Of a stretch of 37,145 nt of DNA, positions 1 through 7,299 are shown piece after piece. The position numbers were made by a program, and so were the translations under genes. Under the pieces are notes generated by a model. The model ran no database searches. It saw only the letters and a program-made list of their open reading frames with translations, and was not told the origin of the DNA. Each line of letters opens with the position of its first letter. The first letter of the stretch is position 1. Source of the DNA: Azospirillum sp. (GTDB lineage Bacteria; Pseudomonadota; Alphaproteobacteria; CACIAM-22H2); the NCBI GenBank assembly GCA_020249045.1, contig JADCGK010000036.1, positions 1 through 37,145 on the forward strand, written 5' to 3'.

Positions 1-1031
1 CCCGCCACGTTGAGCTGCGAAGCCGCGCCTTGCGTGGCGTTCGGTGCGCCGAATTCGAGGTTGATCGACTGCGCGGCCGGCGTCGTCAGGTTGGGCGCGC
101 CGTAGCTGAGCACGACGCGGCCGGTGGTCGCGCTGGTCGTGGCGCTCCACTCGTTGGCCGTCCCCGTCGAGCCCACGTAGGTGATGGCCGAAAGCAGACC
201 CGCCGTCGTGGTCGTGGTGCCGAAGGTGAAATCGAGCGCCATGGATTCGTTGCCGTTGCCCGAGCTCGTGGGCACCGTCAGGATCGCGCGCCATTGGCTG
301 CCGGCCGTCGCCGCCGCGTTGATGTTGGCGATGTTCGCGGCCGTACCGATCGACGTGCTGGCCGCGATGGTCGGATAGGCGCCGCCCGCCGCCGTGCGGT
401 TGTACCAGGTCACGGACACGGGCTGCGCGGCGCCGTTGGAGTCGGTCAGCGTGATCGTGCCGCCGTTGAACGTGGTGCCGAAGGCCGCGTTGGAGGGAAC
501 GTTGGCCGCATAGGCCGCGTTCGACGTCGCCAGAGCCGGCAGCTGGGAGGTGTTCATCTGCACGGGCACCAGCGCGCCCTGGTTGGGTTGCGGGTTCGGC
601 GTGGCCGTCGTCGGGCGCGGCACCGAGCGGGCGAACAGATACTTGCCCGCGCCGTTCACCATGTAGCTGTTCTGGTCGAGCGTGAAATCGCCGCGGCGGG
701 TGAACTGGCGGACGTTGTTGCCCGTGAAGCCGGACGCCGAGGTGGCGCCGTCTTCGACGGGCAGCCAGCCCGCGCCGGCGACCGCGATCGAGGTCGGCGA
801 GGCGTCCTGGATGATCGTGCCCTGCAGCGAGTTAACGAAATCCGGGCGGTTGGTGGCGCCGCCGGGATTGAAGAAGCGCTGCGACGACGCCGAGACGTAG
901 CTCGAGAAATTCGAGTCGATGCGCTTGAAGCCGATCGTCTGCGAATTGGCGACGTTGTCGGAAATATAGTTGATCGCGGTCTGGAAGGCGTTCAGACCGC
1001 TGATCGCGGAATTCATCGCTACGGTTGCCAT
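1..1031 (-). CDS. flgE: Flagellar hook protein FlgE (partial, C-terminus off the left edge)
   Basis: FlgE is the structural subunit of the flagellar hook. The reading frame opens at ATG 1031 behind an AGGAG ribosome site and stays open to base 1, giving about 343 residues with the C-terminus missing. The N-terminus (MATVAMNSAISGLNAFQTAI, then an ISDNVANSQTIGFKR stretch) is the rod/hook-family D0 segment with the ANxxTxGFK-type motif. A Thr/Ala/Asn-rich region follows, as expected for surface domains of alphaproteobacterial hook proteins. It sits 21 bases downstream of flgL and probably shares the flgK-flgL transcript. The product is exported by the flagellar type III system, so no Sec signal is expected. 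FlgE is favoured over FlgF/FlgG because of the length and the flgK-flgL context. Confidence 0.88.
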   Translation of the reverse strand, partial: MATVAMNSAISGLNAFQTAINYISDNVANSQTIGFKRIDSNFSSYVSASSQRFFNPGGATNRPDFVNSLQGTIIQDASPTSIAVAGAGWLPVEDGATSASGFTGNNVRQFTRRGDFTLDQNSYMVNGAGKYLFARSVPRPTTATPNPQPNQGALVPVQMNTSQLPALATSNAAYAANVPSNAAFGTTFNGGTITLTDSNGAAQPVSVTWYNRTAAGGAYPTIAASTSIGTAANIANINAAATAGSQWRAILTVPTSSGNGNESMALDFTFGTTTTTAGLLSAITYVGSTGTANEWSATTSATTGRVVLSYGAPNLTTPAAQSINLEFGAPNATQGAASQLNVA

Positions 1032-1052
1032 GTTTCGGTCTCCTATTCCGGA

Positions 1053-2213
1053 TTATCGAAGGAATTTCGCGAGATTGAGGTTCAACAGATCTCGGGTCGT
1101 GATGTAGCTGGCCTCGAGCGAGGCCTGCACGCCTTTGATGCTCGTGCCGACCTTGCCGATATCGACGGCGACGATCTTGTCGGCCGAGGCGACCGCGGTG
1201 TCCGAGATCGTCTCGTGATTGACGCGGACGCTGGCGAGCAGTGCCTGGTTGGCGCCGTTCGCGCCCGACAGGCTGGCCAAATCGCGGACCGCCTGCTGGA
1301 GCTGCGCCTGGGCCTGGGCGTAGTACTGCTGCGCGTTGTTGGTGGGATCGTTCTGCAGATAGGTGTTGGGCGTATTCTGCGCCCACCGCAGCGCCATCTT
1401 GAAGTTGCGCAGCCCGTTGATCAGGTTCTGGAAGGCGCCGTGCGAGGCGTTGATGCCGAACCGCAGGTTCAAGCTGTCGTCGATCGACAGGCCGACCTCA
1501 GAATAGATCCACTCGCCGCTGGCGGCGGCGGGCGCCGCTTGGTCCAGGGCGGGGTCGATGTAACCGGGCACGTTCGTGTTGCCGTCGCCGGCGAACTGCG
1601 CGGTGTTGACCGGCGCCGTGAACGGGATCGTTTGGATCGCGTTGGCGTAGGTGGCGTTGCGCGGCGGGGAGTTGTTGGCTGCGGCGAACCCGTTGGTGCC
1701 CGCGGCCAGCGCCGCGTTGTCGAGCCCGGACAGGGTCCTGACCGGCTTCGTCGCGTAGGCGCTGCCCGCGAAGATGAAGCGCTGGCCGTCGGTCGTGTTC
1801 AGGATCGATTCGACGCGCGACAGCGCGCCGTTCACCAGACCCTGCTGCACGGAATAGACGCTTGGCTGCGTGGACTGGGCCTTCAGCAGCTCGGAGTTCA
1901 TGTCGTTGACGATCGACTGCAGGGACAGCAGCGACTTGTTGTAGAGCTCCGTCCGGTATTGCGTGGCGTCGATCGAACGCAGATAGATGTTCGACTGCAC
2001 CGACGTCTGCCGGTACTGCTGGGCGCGGATCGTGTCCGACCCCAAGCCCTGGTTCTGCAGGCTTTCCATCGCAACGCCGATCAACCCGTCGCGCTTGCGA
2101 CCGGTGGAGAGTTCGCGTTGCAGGAAGTTCAGTTCGATCTGCTGGCGCGAAAGCGAGCGCTGCGTATCGAGGAGCTGGGCGTAGTTGGCGACGCCGGAAA
2201 AACCGCCGGTCAT
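1053..2213 (-). CDS. flgL: Flagellar hook-filament junction protein FlgL (HAP3)
   Basis: This 386-residue protein is the HAP3 junction protein that joins the hook-cap side (FlgK) to the first flagellin. The N-terminus has flagellin/FlgL-type helices (QRSLSRQQIELNFLQRELST followed by a G-R pair), an early IRAQQYRQT segment and a central FIFAGS motif typical of FlgL. The C-terminal 80 residues again form a helix ending in LNLNLAKFLR, the D0 counterpart found in flagellin-like proteins. The middle (about residues 160-250) is Asn/Ala/Thr-rich and variable. The ATG lies 3 bases beyond the flgK stop, so the two genes are probably translationally coupled. A flagellin is less likely because of the FlgK partner upstream and the FAGS motif. 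Confidence 0.88.
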   Translation of the reverse strand: MTGGFSGVANYAQLLDTQRSLSRQQIELNFLQRELSTGRKRDGLIGVAMESLQNQGLGSDTIRAQQYRQTSVQSNIYLRSIDATQYRTELYNKSLLSLQSIVNDMNSELLKAQSTQPSVYSVQQGLVNGALSRVESILNTTDGQRFIFAGSAYATKPVRTLSGLDNAALAAGTNGFAAANNSPPRNATYANAIQTIPFTAPVNTAQFAGDGNTNVPGYIDPALDQAAPAAASGEWIYSEVGLSIDDSLNLRFGINASHGAFQNLINGLRNFKMALRWAQNTPNTYLQNDPTNNAQQYYAQAQAQLQQAVRDLASLSGANGANQALLASVRVNHETISDTAVASADKIVAVDIGKVGTSIKGVQASLEASYITTRDLLNLNLAKFLR

Positions 2214-2216
2214 GGC

Positions 2217-4217
2217 TTAGTTCCTCCCGAGATTGATGAGCGTGTCGAGCATCGTGCGCACGGTCTGTAGGACCTGCGCCGACGCCTGGTAGGCGTTCTG
2301 CAGGACCACCAGATCGGCCATCTCCTTGTCGACCGAGACGCCGACCGTGTTGCGGAAGGATTGATCGGTCTGGTGGCGCAACGTTTCGCTGTCGGTCGCG
2401 TTCTTGCGCGTCGTAGCGATCGACTGCGCGGTGCTGGAGACCGCCGCCGCGATCGCGTTGGCGATCGTCAGCGGGCCGGAAACGATGCCGGTGTTGCCCA
2501 AGGCCGCCTGCCCGGTGGGGATCGGGCTGGGGTCGAAGGTCGTCGCCGTGTTCAGATTGAGCGCCTGGCTGACGTCCACCGTGGCGCCCTTCTTGATCGA
2601 GGCGCTGCCGTTCGCGAGCGTCGGGTTGACCTGCAGCATCGAGGCGGGCGACGGATTGCTGCCGTAGGCCGGCTCGATCACGTAAACGCTGCCCGCGCCC
2701 GGCGCCGTCGAAAAGGCCGGATTGACCGTCAGAACGTTGGCGGTGTTCGACTGGATCGTCGCCACCTGCCCCGCCCCGGTGCCCGAGATGATGCGGACCT
2801 GATACGAAACGCCCGTGCCCGTCGGCTGGAACTGGTTGACCGCCCAGGTGTTGGTCGTGTCGGTCAGGGTCGTGGTCGTCGCCGCCGTCGCCGAATTGGA
2901 CAGCAGCGGGCCGGTCACCTGCTGGATGGAGTAGCGCGACGTCGCGTCGGTCGCCGCGAGGCCGGGCGCCGTGATCGACGTCGCGGTGTTGGCCGTGATG
3001 ATCGCCGACGACCCCTGGCCGAGGCCGCTGGTGATCGTCACGCGGAAGTAGTGGGTCGCCGTCGGCGTCAGCGCGCCGAAGGCCGCACCCGCGTCGGTCA
3101 AACCGTTGGCGCCGGTCGTGGCGGTCGCCGTGCCGGTGTTCGTCGTCGTCGCGGTGGTCGCCGTGGCGGGCACCGTCAACGTCGAGAAGGTGAAGAAGTT
3201 GGCCGCGAGTTCGGTACCGAAGGAGATGCTGCGGTTGTAGGCCGAGTTGACGATGTGCGCGACCTGATTGGCGATCGCGTCGATCTGGTTCACGTACTTG
3301 CGCAGCGCGCCGTCGCCGGGCGTGTTGGACGCCATGACCGACTGCGAGAACGCCGAGGTCGACGCGTTGACCTCGTAGCCCGCGCGCAAGCGGATCAGCG
3401 CGTCGATCTGCCCGCCCTGGAACGCCGTGCTCTGCACGGGCTGGGTCACGCCGTTGACGGTGGCCTCGATCCGGTTGGAATTCGGGTTGAAGCTGAAGGT
3501 GGGCGGCGACGCGGCGCTGACCAGGGTTTGGCCGCCGGTCGTCAGGATCTGCAAGGCGTTCGTGCCGGTGCCGAGGGTCTGAACCTGGACGATCTTGGAC
3601 ATCTGCCGGACCGTCGCGTCGAGTTGATCCTGCAGTTCGCCGATCGGTTGGCCGGACGAACTCTGGTTCACGAGCTGGGCGTTCAGGCTGTACGCGGTTT
3701 GGACGAGCTGGTTGAGCTGCGTCACGTTCGAGGCGATGTCGCTTTGCAACAGCGAGTCGATTTGGGCGGGCCGGGCGGAGAGCCTGTTGATCTCGCTCGC
3801 CATCAGCGTGCCCTGGATGACGATGTTCTGGCCCAGCGTCGCGTTGCTGGGATTGGCCTCGAAATCCTTCCACGATTGCTGGAACGCTTGGAAGCGCGTG
3901 GTGATCGTCGGCGATCCGTCCTCGACGTTCAGGAACTCGCCGATCCGTTCGAGATACTGGCGGCGCACGTCGTCGGCTGCGGCGGTGGCCGTCCGGGAAA
4001 CGAGGTCCGCTTGCAAGGAAGTGGCGACCGTGCGCGTAACCGAAGCGACCTGGACGCCGGTCGGTAGGCCTTCGATCACCGGGGTCGTAAGGTTGACCTT
4101 CTTGCGCGTGTAATCCTGCTGCTGGGCGTTGGCGACGTTGGCCGAAGACACGCGCGTTTGCTGCTGCACGGTCAGCAGCGAGCTCAGCGAGGAATTCAAG
4201 GCGGCGGACAACGACAT
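2217..4217 (-). CDS. flgK: Flagellar hook-associated protein FlgK (HAP1) with a beta-rich tandem insertion
   Basis: FlgK is the first hook-filament junction protein. I place the start at ATG 4217 (MSLSAALNSSLSSLLTVQQQ), behind a GGAG site about 8 bases away and downstream of a sigma-54 promoter; this gives 666 residues. Residues 1-60 carry the FlgK/rod-family N-terminus (SSANVANAQQQDYTRKKV). The C-terminus (VVLQNAYQASAQVLQTVRTM then LDTLINL) is the diagnostic HAP1/hook D0 helix. Between about residues 345 and 515 there is a Thr/Ala-rich linker and two tandem beta-rich units of roughly 65 residues, each with a central SG-x-GQ turn and an NTAxxxT strand. These are absent from short FlgK proteins and probably form a surface-exposed domain. 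Confidence 0.92.
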   Translation of the reverse strand: MSLSAALNSSLSSLLTVQQQTRVSSANVANAQQQDYTRKKVNLTTPVIEGLPTGVQVASVTRTVATSLQADLVSRTATAAADDVRRQYLERIGEFLNVEDGSPTITTRFQAFQQSWKDFEANPSNATLGQNIVIQGTLMASEINRLSARPAQIDSLLQSDIASNVTQLNQLVQTAYSLNAQLVNQSSSGQPIGELQDQLDATVRQMSKIVQVQTLGTGTNALQILTTGGQTLVSAASPPTFSFNPNSNRIEATVNGVTQPVQSTAFQGGQIDALIRLRAGYEVNASTSAFSQSVMASNTPGDGALRKYVNQIDAIANQVAHIVNSAYNRSISFGTELAANFFTFSTLTVPATATTATTTNTGTATATTGANGLTDAGAAFGALTPTATHYFRVTITSGLGQGSSAIITANTATSITAPGLAATDATSRYSIQQVTGPLLSNSATAATTTTLTDTTNTWAVNQFQPTGTGVSYQVRIISGTGAGQVATIQSNTANVLTVNPAFSTAPGAGSVYVIEPAYGSNPSPASMLQVNPTLANGSASIKKGATVDVSQALNLNTATTFDPSPIPTGQAALGNTGIVSGPLTIANAIAAAVSSTAQSIATTRKNATDSETLRHQTDQSFRNTVGVSVDKEMADLVVLQNAYQASAQVLQTVRTMLDTLINLGRN

Positions 4218-4231
4218 TTCGGTTCTCCAAC

Positions 4232-4248
4232 ACCCCCATCGCGGGGGT
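4232..4248 (-). other. Stem-loop at the predicted 5' end of the flgK mRNA
   Basis: ACCCCC and GGGGGT form a perfect 6-bp stem around a 5-base loop. It lies between the expected sigma-54 transcription start (about 12 bases past the promoter GC element, near 4250) and the flgK ribosome site at 4224-4227. It would be the very 5' end of the flgK-flgL-flgE message and could stabilise it or tune translation. The stem is seen; the role is inferred. Confidence 0.5.
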
Positions 4249-4260
4249 CCGACATCGTTT

Positions 4261-4276
4261 CGCAACCGCCGTGCCA
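4261..4276 (-). promoter_or_regulatory. Sigma-54 (-24/-12) promoter of flgK-flgL-flgE
   Basis: On the minus strand the sequence reads TGGCACG-GCGG-TTGCG, which matches the sigma-54 consensus TGGCACG-N4-TTGCW except at the final weak position, with the invariant GG and GC ten bases apart. It lies 44 bases upstream of the flgK start. The sigma-54 activator FlbD encoded at 13815-15182 is the obvious partner. This makes flgK-flgL-flgE a late-class operon separate from flaF. Confidence 0.85.
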
Positions 4277-4424
4277 GTCGTTTTTGTCGCTCAACACATT
4301 GAAAACAAAAGATTCCGGGACACCCCCTTGAGTCCCCCTCTCGCCTTGGCGGCAGGTTCGACCCGGCAGGTTTTGCCGGTGGGCGGCAACGACTGCGCAC
4401 GTCCCCGCCCGTCGGCCAAAAGAA

Positions 4425-4452
4425 AAACCGCCGGGCGTGAGCCCGGCGGTTT
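4425..4452 (-). terminator. Rho-independent terminator after flaF
   Basis: A 9-bp GC stem (CCGCCGGGC / GCCCGGCGG) with a 4-base GTGA loop lies at 4428-4449 and is flanked by complementary A and T runs. Read on the minus strand it is followed by TTTTTCTTTT, a good intrinsic terminator about 30 bases past the flaF stop. It separates flaF from the sigma-54 flgK operon. Confidence 0.85.
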
Positions 4453-4480
4453 GTTCGGTGCGAGGATTTTCGCGCGCGGC

Positions 4481-4915
4481 TTAGGCGCGCACGGACCCCA
4501 TGCCCGCAACCGGACGGCCCGCAGGCGCCGCGGCCGAAGCCGGCGCGCTCGTGCCCGTTTGGCCGGGTTGAGGCGCCAAGCCTTCCATGATGGTCTTGTT
4601 CACGTTGATCAGCGCGTCGATGTCGCCGGTGCCATCCAGGACCTGGATGGTCTCCCGGCCGACCCACAGGCCGATCCCGATGATTTGGGCGCGCAATTCC
4701 TTGGGCAGGCGATTGCCCTCGCTGGACAAGTCGACGATGAAGGCGTCCCACACCTTCTTGTTCCACAGCATCGCGTCGACGAATTCCGCCGTGCCGCGCT
4801 GGCCGTCGCGCGCTTTGGCAAGCGCTGCGGTCACCTGACCGAGCAGGCGATACTCCAACGAGCGCGGATTCTCGGTGGCGTTCTGAACTCGGCCATAGGC
4901 CTGGTAGCCGCTCAT
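4481..4915 (-). CDS. flaF: Flagellar biosynthesis regulator FlaF
   Basis: FlaF is a small alphaproteobacterial protein needed for flagellin translation and secretion, acting against FlbT in Caulobacter. The 144-residue product begins MSGYQAYGRVQNATENPRSL and has the family core: a YRLLGQVTAAL helix, an LWNKKVWDAF segment, an LP-x-ELRAQ motif and an IGLWVGRET segment. The last 30 residues are a low-complexity Ala/Pro/Gly tail not required by the family. ATG 4915 has an AAGAGG ribosome site 6 bases upstream, inside a small hairpin. Unlike flgK it has no visible sigma-54 box, and it ends at its own terminator. No flagellin gene is adjacent in this window, which is unusual for flaF. Confidence 0.9.
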   Translation of the reverse strand: MSGYQAYGRVQNATENPRSLEYRLLGQVTAALAKARDGQRGTAEFVDAMLWNKKVWDAFIVDLSSEGNRLPKELRAQIIGIGLWVGRETIQVLDGTGDIDALINVNKTIMEGLAPQPGQTGTSAPASAAAPAGRPVAGMGSVRA

Positions 4916-4921
4916 AATGAA

Positions 4922-4936
4922 CCTCTTTCCAAGAGG
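4922..4936 (-). promoter_or_regulatory. Hairpin sequestering the flaF ribosome-binding site
   Basis: On the minus strand CCTCTT-GGA-AAGAGG forms a 6-bp stem with a 3-base loop. Its 3' arm is the flaF Shine-Dalgarno sequence itself (AAGAGG, then six bases, then ATG). Such a stem could limit flaF translation or be a site for a regulator. The stem is seen; control is inferred. Confidence 0.5.
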
Positions 4937-4983
4937 GGGAACCCGCCCCCCGACTCGAGCGAAATGTTAGCTTGCCCGATGAA

Positions 4984-5001
4984 GTTAACGAATACCTTAA
5001 G
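4984..5001. promoter_or_regulatory. GTTAAC / CTTAAG pair between flaF and the glycosyltransferase gene
   Basis: GTTAAC (4984-4989) and CTTAAG (4996-5001) place two TTAA cores 12 bases apart in an otherwise GC-rich divergent region. The CtrA box is TTAA-N7-TTAA; here the spacing is N8, so it is only a near match. On the minus strand a TTGACA sequence lies just upstream. It could serve flaF, the plus-strand gene or both. Confidence 0.3.
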
Positions 5002-5016
5002 CCAAGGTGTCAAATT

Positions 5017-7173
5017 TTGCACTCGTCCAATACGCCTTCGACGGCCGAAACACTCCTCGCCCAAGCGATGGACCGTCATCGCGCGGGCGATTTCGGGGCC
5101 GCGCACGCGCTTTACGAAAGCGCCGAGCGCCTGTCCCCGGACGATCCGGCGATACCCCATTTGCGCGGGGTTTTGCTGCATCAGACGGGACGCGGTATCG
5201 AAGGACTGGCCGCGATCGACCGTGCGATCGCGATGGCGCCCTTAATCGCCCCCTACCATTTCAACCGCGCGAACGTGCTGATCGGGCTCGGGCGGGCCGA
5301 CGCGGCGCGCGCGGCGGCCGAACATGCGCTCGCGCTCGATCCAACGTTGCGGCCGGCGGCGGCGTTCTTGCTGAGCGAGGCGCTCGCCCGCGGCGCCTAC
5401 GAAGACGCGCGCGCGCGTGCGGCGGCGATGATCCAAGCGCCGGACGCGGACGCGCAAGCCTGGCTGGGCTATGCGCTCGCCGGGCACGCGCTGGGCGACG
5501 CGCACGCGGCCATCCCGGCCTATCGCCAGGCGCTGGCCCTCGCCCCCGGCGACACCGCCGCGATCAACGGCCTGGGTGCGGCCCTGCTCGATACTGGTGC
5601 GGCCCAGGCCGCGCGCGCGCTTTTGGAAAGCGCGGGCGATCGCGCTTGGGGCCCGTTGCAGGCCAATCTCGGCAACGCGCGGCGGGCGACCGGCGATCTC
5701 GAGGGGGCGATTTTGGCGCTTCGGCGCGCGGCCGAACTCGAACCCGCCAACGCGGCCACGCAAGCCAATCTCGGCGCCGCGCTGAGCGAGGCGGGCCGGC
5801 TCGGCGAGGCGATCGCCGCGTGCCGCGCCGCCCTCGCCGCCGATCCCGCGCACGCGCCGGCGCGTTCGAACCTGGCAGCCGCGTTGTTCGATACCGGCGC
5901 GGTCGCGCAAGCGCGTGCGGAATGGGACGCACTGCCCGACGATCCCGTCGCCGGCTCCAACGCGCTTTACGCCCGACTGTTCGAACCCGCGATCGATGGG
6001 CCGACGGCGCTGGCCGCCGCCCGCGCATGGGCCGCGCGCCATTGCCCCGCCCCAACCGGGGTGCCCGCGCCGCGCGGCACGGGCGGGCGCTTGCGCGTCG
6101 GCTTCGTATCGCCCGATTTGCGCTCGCACTCGGTCGCTTGGTTTCTGCTGCCTTACCTCGCCGCGCGCGCGCGCGACGGGATCGAGCTTTTCGCCTACGC
6201 AGAGCTCGCCGCCGAAGACGCGGTCACCGCCCGGCTCAAACCCGGGTTCGACGCATGGTTCGAAACGACGGGACGGTCTGCCGACGAGATCGCGCGGCGG
6301 ATCGCCCAGGACCGGATCGACGTGCTCGTCGATCTTGCGGGCCATACGGCGGGCAATCGTTTGGACGTGTTCGCGCGCCGCCCGGCCGCGGTCCAAGCGA
6401 GTTGGCTGGGTTATCCCGATCCCACGGGCCTCGCCACCATCGATTGGCGTCTGACCGACGCGTTGGCGGAGCCCGAGGAGGGGCCCGCGAAGGGCCCGGA
6501 AGCGCCGTGGCGTCTGGCCGACGGGATCCATTGTTTTGCCCTCCCGCCCGGCGCGCCCGAGCCGGTCGCAAGGCTGGATCGCACCGAGGGCGTCGTATTC
6601 GGCTCGTTCAACAACTGGCCGAAGCATTCCGGGCCATGCCTCGATTTGTGGGCGGAAATCCTGCGCGCGGTCCCGGGGTCGCGTCTGGTCCTCAAAAGCC
6701 GGGCCTTCGCCGACGCGGCCGTGCGCGATGGGGCACTGGCGCGATTCGAACGCGCCGGGGTTGCGGGCACACGTTTGGAACTGCGCGCCCGGCTCGACGA
6801 CCCACGCGCGCACCTCGCCGCCTATGCCGGAATCGACGTGGCGCTGGATCCCTTCCCCTATAACGGCGTGACGACGACATGCGAGGCGCTGGCGATGGGT
6901 GTGCCGGTGGTCACTTTGGCCGGAGTCCGGCCGGCGGGGCGTATGGGCGTGGCGTTGCTGACCCGCGCAGGCCATCCGGAATGGATCGCGCGCGATCGGG
7001 CAGACTATATCCGCATCGCGGTCGCCCTCGCGGGCGACGCCGCCGGGCGCGATACGCTGCGTATGCGCTTGCGATCGGCGTTGCTGGCCTCGCCGGTGGG
7101 CGATGCGAAGCGTTTCGCGGCGGCGTTGGACGGCGCGTTCGCGGCGATGACGGCGGCAAAAACTGCCGGGTGA
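5017..7173 (+). CDS. TPR-containing GT41 (O-GlcNAc transferase/SPINDLY-like) glycosyltransferase, candidate flagellin glycosyltransferase
   Basis: The N-terminal 330 residues are tandem TPR repeats (for example AANLG and AAALFDTGAV-type helices). The C-terminal half, from about residue 356, is a GT41 catalytic domain: RLRVGFVSPDLRSHSVAWF, a DLAGHTAGNRLDVFARRPA block, QASWLGYPDPTGL, FGSFNNWPKHS and a DPFPYNGVTTTCEALAMG donor-site block followed by PVVTLAG. GT41 enzymes move a sugar from a nucleotide donor to Ser/Thr. Next to flaF, and given Caulobacter FlmG (a TPR protein that glycosylates flagellin), flagellin is the likely acceptor. The start is uncertain. ATG 5068 lacks a ribosome site and cuts the first TPR helix, so I prefer TTG 5017 with AAGG upstream, giving 718 residues. 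Confidence 0.85.
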   Translation: MHSSNTPSTAETLLAQAMDRHRAGDFGAAHALYESAERLSPDDPAIPHLRGVLLHQTGRGIEGLAAIDRAIAMAPLIAPYHFNRANVLIGLGRADAARAAAEHALALDPTLRPAAAFLLSEALARGAYEDARARAAAMIQAPDADAQAWLGYALAGHALGDAHAAIPAYRQALALAPGDTAAINGLGAALLDTGAAQAARALLESAGDRAWGPLQANLGNARRATGDLEGAILALRRAAELEPANAATQANLGAALSEAGRLGEAIAACRAALAADPAHAPARSNLAAALFDTGAVAQARAEWDALPDDPVAGSNALYARLFEPAIDGPTALAAARAWAARHCPAPTGVPAPRGTGGRLRVGFVSPDLRSHSVAWFLLPYLAARARDGIELFAYAELAAEDAVTARLKPGFDAWFETTGRSADEIARRIAQDRIDVLVDLAGHTAGNRLDVFARRPAAVQASWLGYPDPTGLATIDWRLTDALAEPEEGPAKGPEAPWRLADGIHCFALPPGAPEPVARLDRTEGVVFGSFNNWPKHSGPCLDLWAEILRAVPGSRLVLKSRAFADAAVRDGALARFERAGVAGTRLELRARLDDPRAHLAAYAGIDVALDPFPYNGVTTTCEALAMGVPVVTLAGVRPAGRMGVALLTRAGHPEWIARDRADYIRIAVALAGDAAGRDTLRMRLRSALLASPVGDAKRFAAALDGAFAAMTAAKTAG

Positions 7174-7244
7174 ATTTTTCCGCCGGACCTTTTTCGTCAC
7201 CTCAGCGAACGTTGAAAACACACGATTTACAAGGATTTGGCGAC

Positions 7245-7260
7245 TGGCCCCGGGCTTGCT
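7245..7260 (+). promoter_or_regulatory. Sigma-54 (-24/-12) promoter of fliK
   Basis: TGGCCCC-GGGC-TTGCT matches the sigma-54 consensus TGGCAC-N5-TTGCW, with GG and GC ten bases apart. It lies 40 bases before the fliK ATG at 7300, nearly the same geometry as the flgK promoter. It also argues that coding does not begin upstream of 7300. FlbD is the likely activator, and flgD is probably co-transcribed. Confidence 0.8.
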
Positions 7261-7299
7261 GAGATCTCCGCGACCCAACCCAGGACGCGAGTTCGCCCC

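Noticed and set aside
1498-4239. 913-codon open frame on the minus strand in another frame over flgK and flgL
   Set aside because: The overlapping frame encodes recognisable FlgK and FlgL; this frame is Arg/Asp-rich without motifs.
4984-5001. A canonical CtrA box upstream of flaF
   Set aside because: TTAA cores are 12 rather than 11 bases apart; kept only as a low-confidence regulatory element.
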